Part shown: piece by piece, positions 62,686 to 64,000 of the stretch
Layout of the letters: every line of letters begins with the position of its first letter
How positions within the stretch are numbered: position 1 is the first letter of the stretch
Assembly (NCBI RefSeq): GCF_013426915.1
Contig: NZ_AP023181.1
Location: forward strand, 1,922,001-1,986,000
Reading direction: 5' to 3'
Source of the DNA: Paraburkholderia sp. PGU19
GTDB taxonomy: Bacteria; Pseudomonadota; Gammaproteobacteria; Burkholderiales; Burkholderiaceae
Length of the DNA stretch: 64,000 nucleotides
Notes under the pieces: model-generated
Seen by the model: only the letters and a program-made list of their open reading frames with translations
What the model was told of the DNA's origin: nothing
Database searches by the model: none
Position numbers and translations under genes: made by a program

Positions 62686-63248
62686 ACGTCGAGCTTGTGC
62701 GCGAGCGCTGCCTGACCCTGCGTTTCGAATTGATGCGGCGCTTCGGTGTAGCGGGGATCGCAGGCATCGCGTTGCTATGTGCTGCTGCCGTCGTGGCCGA
62801 TGGCGCGATGCGCATGCAAAGCGACACGCTCACGCTATCGAACGAGGTTCGGCCTGCCCGTACCGCGAAGCAGGCAGACGTTGCCCACGACGCGGGTTCG
62901 TACACGGATACCGCCGTGCTCGCGAGCTTGCCCGATCTCTTTCCGCGTTTCGCGCATAGCGCGGACGATATCGCGGCGATACTCGCGCACGCCCATGACA
63001 GCAATCTGGCAGTCGGCTCGGCGGAATACGTCGTCGTTGCCGATCCAGGCGGACGTTACGTGCGCTATCAGATGCTGCTGCCCGTCAAGGACCAGTACGT
63101 CACGATTCGCCGGTTTCTTGCGTCGGTGCTCAACAGCGTGCCGAACGCGGCGTTGCGCGAGATTCACGTCGAACGGCCCGCCGTGGACGGCAGCGTGCTC
63201 GATGCTCGCGTCCGGTTCGAACTCGTATACGGGACGGCGCGGCCATGA
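62682..63248 (+). CDS. PilO/GspM-like inner-membrane assembly protein
   Basis: 188 residues from ATG 62682, overlapping the previous stop (GGAG 7 nt upstream). One membrane helix (FGVAGIAGIALLCAAAVVAD), then a linker and an alpha/beta domain (LPDLFPRFAHSADDIAAILAHAHDSNLAVGS; VRYQMLLPVKDQYVTIRRFL), the organisation of PilO or GspM. It probably dimerises with the PilN-like protein. Confidence 0.7.
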   Translation: MNVELVRERCLTLRFELMRRFGVAGIAGIALLCAAAVVADGAMRMQSDTLTLSNEVRPARTAKQADVAHDAGSYTDTAVLASLPDLFPRFAHSADDIAAILAHAHDSNLAVGSAEYVVVADPGGRYVRYQMLLPVKDQYVTIRRFLASVLNSVPNAALREIHVERPAVDGSVLDARVRFELVYGTARP

Positions 63249-63823
63249 GTACCGTTCTCGTTCGCCGCTTGCTGCTGGGCATGTGCCTGATCGCGACGAT
63301 CGCGCTTTCCGTGAAGGCGTGGCGCGCTCCGGAAGGATCATCGGCGATGGCGGCTGTGAGTGTCGCGCGTCATGACGTCGCGTTGGCGGCTTCTTCGGTT
63401 CACTCCGCTGCAAAACACGACCGCGCGAAATCGTCCGGCAAAGCAACGCAGGCAGCGAGCGAAAAGACCGCGAACGAAAAGCTCGCGAGGTTGCGCAAGC
63501 CCATGTCGCTCGAATCGCGTAACAACCCGTTTGCCGCCTCGTCGTGGCTGCCACCTCCGCCCCCACCGGTACAGGCTGCGCCCGAGCCTCCGCCGCCGCC
63601 GACCGCGCCGCCCGTGCCGTATGTGTATCTCGGCAAACTGGACGGTTCGACGCTCAAGCCACGTGTTTTTCTCAGCAGTGGCGATCAGTTGGTGATCGTG
63701 TCTCAGGGAGAAGTCGTCGATGGACAGTACCGCGTCGAGTCGATCTCCGACGCTGACATCGTGCTGATGTATCTGCCGTTGAATCAAAGGCAGGTCATAC
63801 CCATGCAAAGCGAAGGAAAATGA
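63245..63823 (+). CDS. GspC/PilP-like protein with Pro-rich linker
   Basis: 192 residues, ATG overlapping the previous stop. N-terminal helix LLLGMCLIATIALSVKAW, a long Ala/Lys linker, a Pro-rich stretch (WLPPPPPPVQAAPEPPPPPT), and a small beta domain (VPYVYLGKLDGSTLKPRVFL, VDGQYRVESISDADIVLMYL) like the homology region of GspC or PilP. This domain normally contacts the secretin N0 domain, which fits the probable secretin gene that follows. Confidence 0.75.
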   Translation: MSTVLVRRLLLGMCLIATIALSVKAWRAPEGSSAMAAVSVARHDVALAASSVHSAAKHDRAKSSGKATQAASEKTANEKLARLRKPMSLESRNNPFAASSWLPPPPPPVQAAPEPPPPPTAPPVPYVYLGKLDGSTLKPRVFLSSGDQLVIVSQGEVVDGQYRVESISDADIVLMYLPLNQRQVIPMQSEGK

Positions 63824-63837
63824 GCGAAGGAACATAA

Positions 63838-64000
63838 ATGACAGCCGCATGCAGCCGCGATCGGAGCCGCAACGGGGACAGCGGCTCATCTACGCGCTAT
63901 CCACCGCATTCCGCGCCCCTCACGCATGGCTCGCCCCGTGTCCCGCTCACGAAGCGCCAGGCCGCGTGCATCGCATTGGCCGTGCTGGCGTTGGGCGGCT
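63838..64000 (+). CDS. Probable secretin (GspD), N-terminus only
   Basis: ATG 63838 has AAGGA at 7 nt. The frame is open to the window end (54 codons): a Ser/Arg/Pro-rich leader, then a hydrophobic segment (AACIALAVLALGG-like) that looks like a signal peptide. Being last after a GspC/PilP-like gene, it is most likely the outer-membrane secretin, but no secretin domain is visible yet. Confidence 0.5.
   Translation, partial: MTAACSRDRSRNGDSGSSTRYPPHSAPLTHGSPRVPLTKRQAACIALAVLALGG

Overview
The window is GC-rich DNA with strong GC-ending codon bias. It is packed with LysR regulators, short-chain dehydrogenases, glutathione S-transferases and old-yellow-enzyme reductases, which fits an environmental beta-proteobacterium of the Burkholderiaceae (Paraburkholderia/Caballeronia-like accessory or second-replicon DNA). 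That assignment is inference from gene content. No rRNA or tRNA gene and no CRISPR array was recognised.

Layout. 1-4758: the end of a short-chain dehydrogenase, a GST, and a VOC-fold gene whose promoter and ribosome-binding site have been cut off by an IS630-family element, itself interrupted by an IS3-family element. 4759-10062: an AT-rich spacer, a secreted clan-A-like glycoside hydrolase with a Pro-Thr linker, a methyltransferase and a GST. 10322-16064: a 7TM histidine kinase with Gln in place of the phospho-acceptor His, a frameshifted hotdog thioesterase, a CBS-pair protein, a short AraC-type protein and a sigma-54 activator carrying a large TPR-like C-terminus. 16234-25213: a detoxification/redox island on the minus strand (GST, three SDRs, alpha/beta hydrolase, DUF427, two ene-reductases) with two LysR genes; two of its promoters share a 40-bp element. 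25369-36819: a hydrolase remnant, a GH63-type glucosidase, a LysR-controlled sugar-acid/hydroxyacid operon with an MHS transporter, a small charged protein and an exported esterase.

37206-64000 holds the most unusual locus. An operon encodes two multicopper-oxidase-like exported proteins, a 2723-residue exported multidomain protein with a degenerate cupredoxin head and a beta-helix tail, a small exported protein, two tandem LolA-like periplasmic proteins and a c-type cytochrome fused to a periplasmic-binding-protein-like domain. Next come a lytic transglycosylase, a NarL-type response regulator, a NarX-type kinase, an SCO copper chaperone with a Met/His-rich extension, and a second NarL-type regulator. 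Last is a tightly overlapping secretion operon (GspG, GspF, GspE, PilM/N/O/P-like proteins, start of a probable secretin). I infer a copper-dependent extracellular oxidation system with its own maturation factor, electron acceptor, two-component control and dedicated type II-like secretion. The substrate is unknown; Mn(II) is one candidate because giant multicopper oxidases and type II secretion have been linked to Mn oxidation in other proteobacteria. Copper-ligand motifs appear to be divided between the two smaller oxidase-like proteins, which raises the possibility of a split, multi-subunit oxidase.
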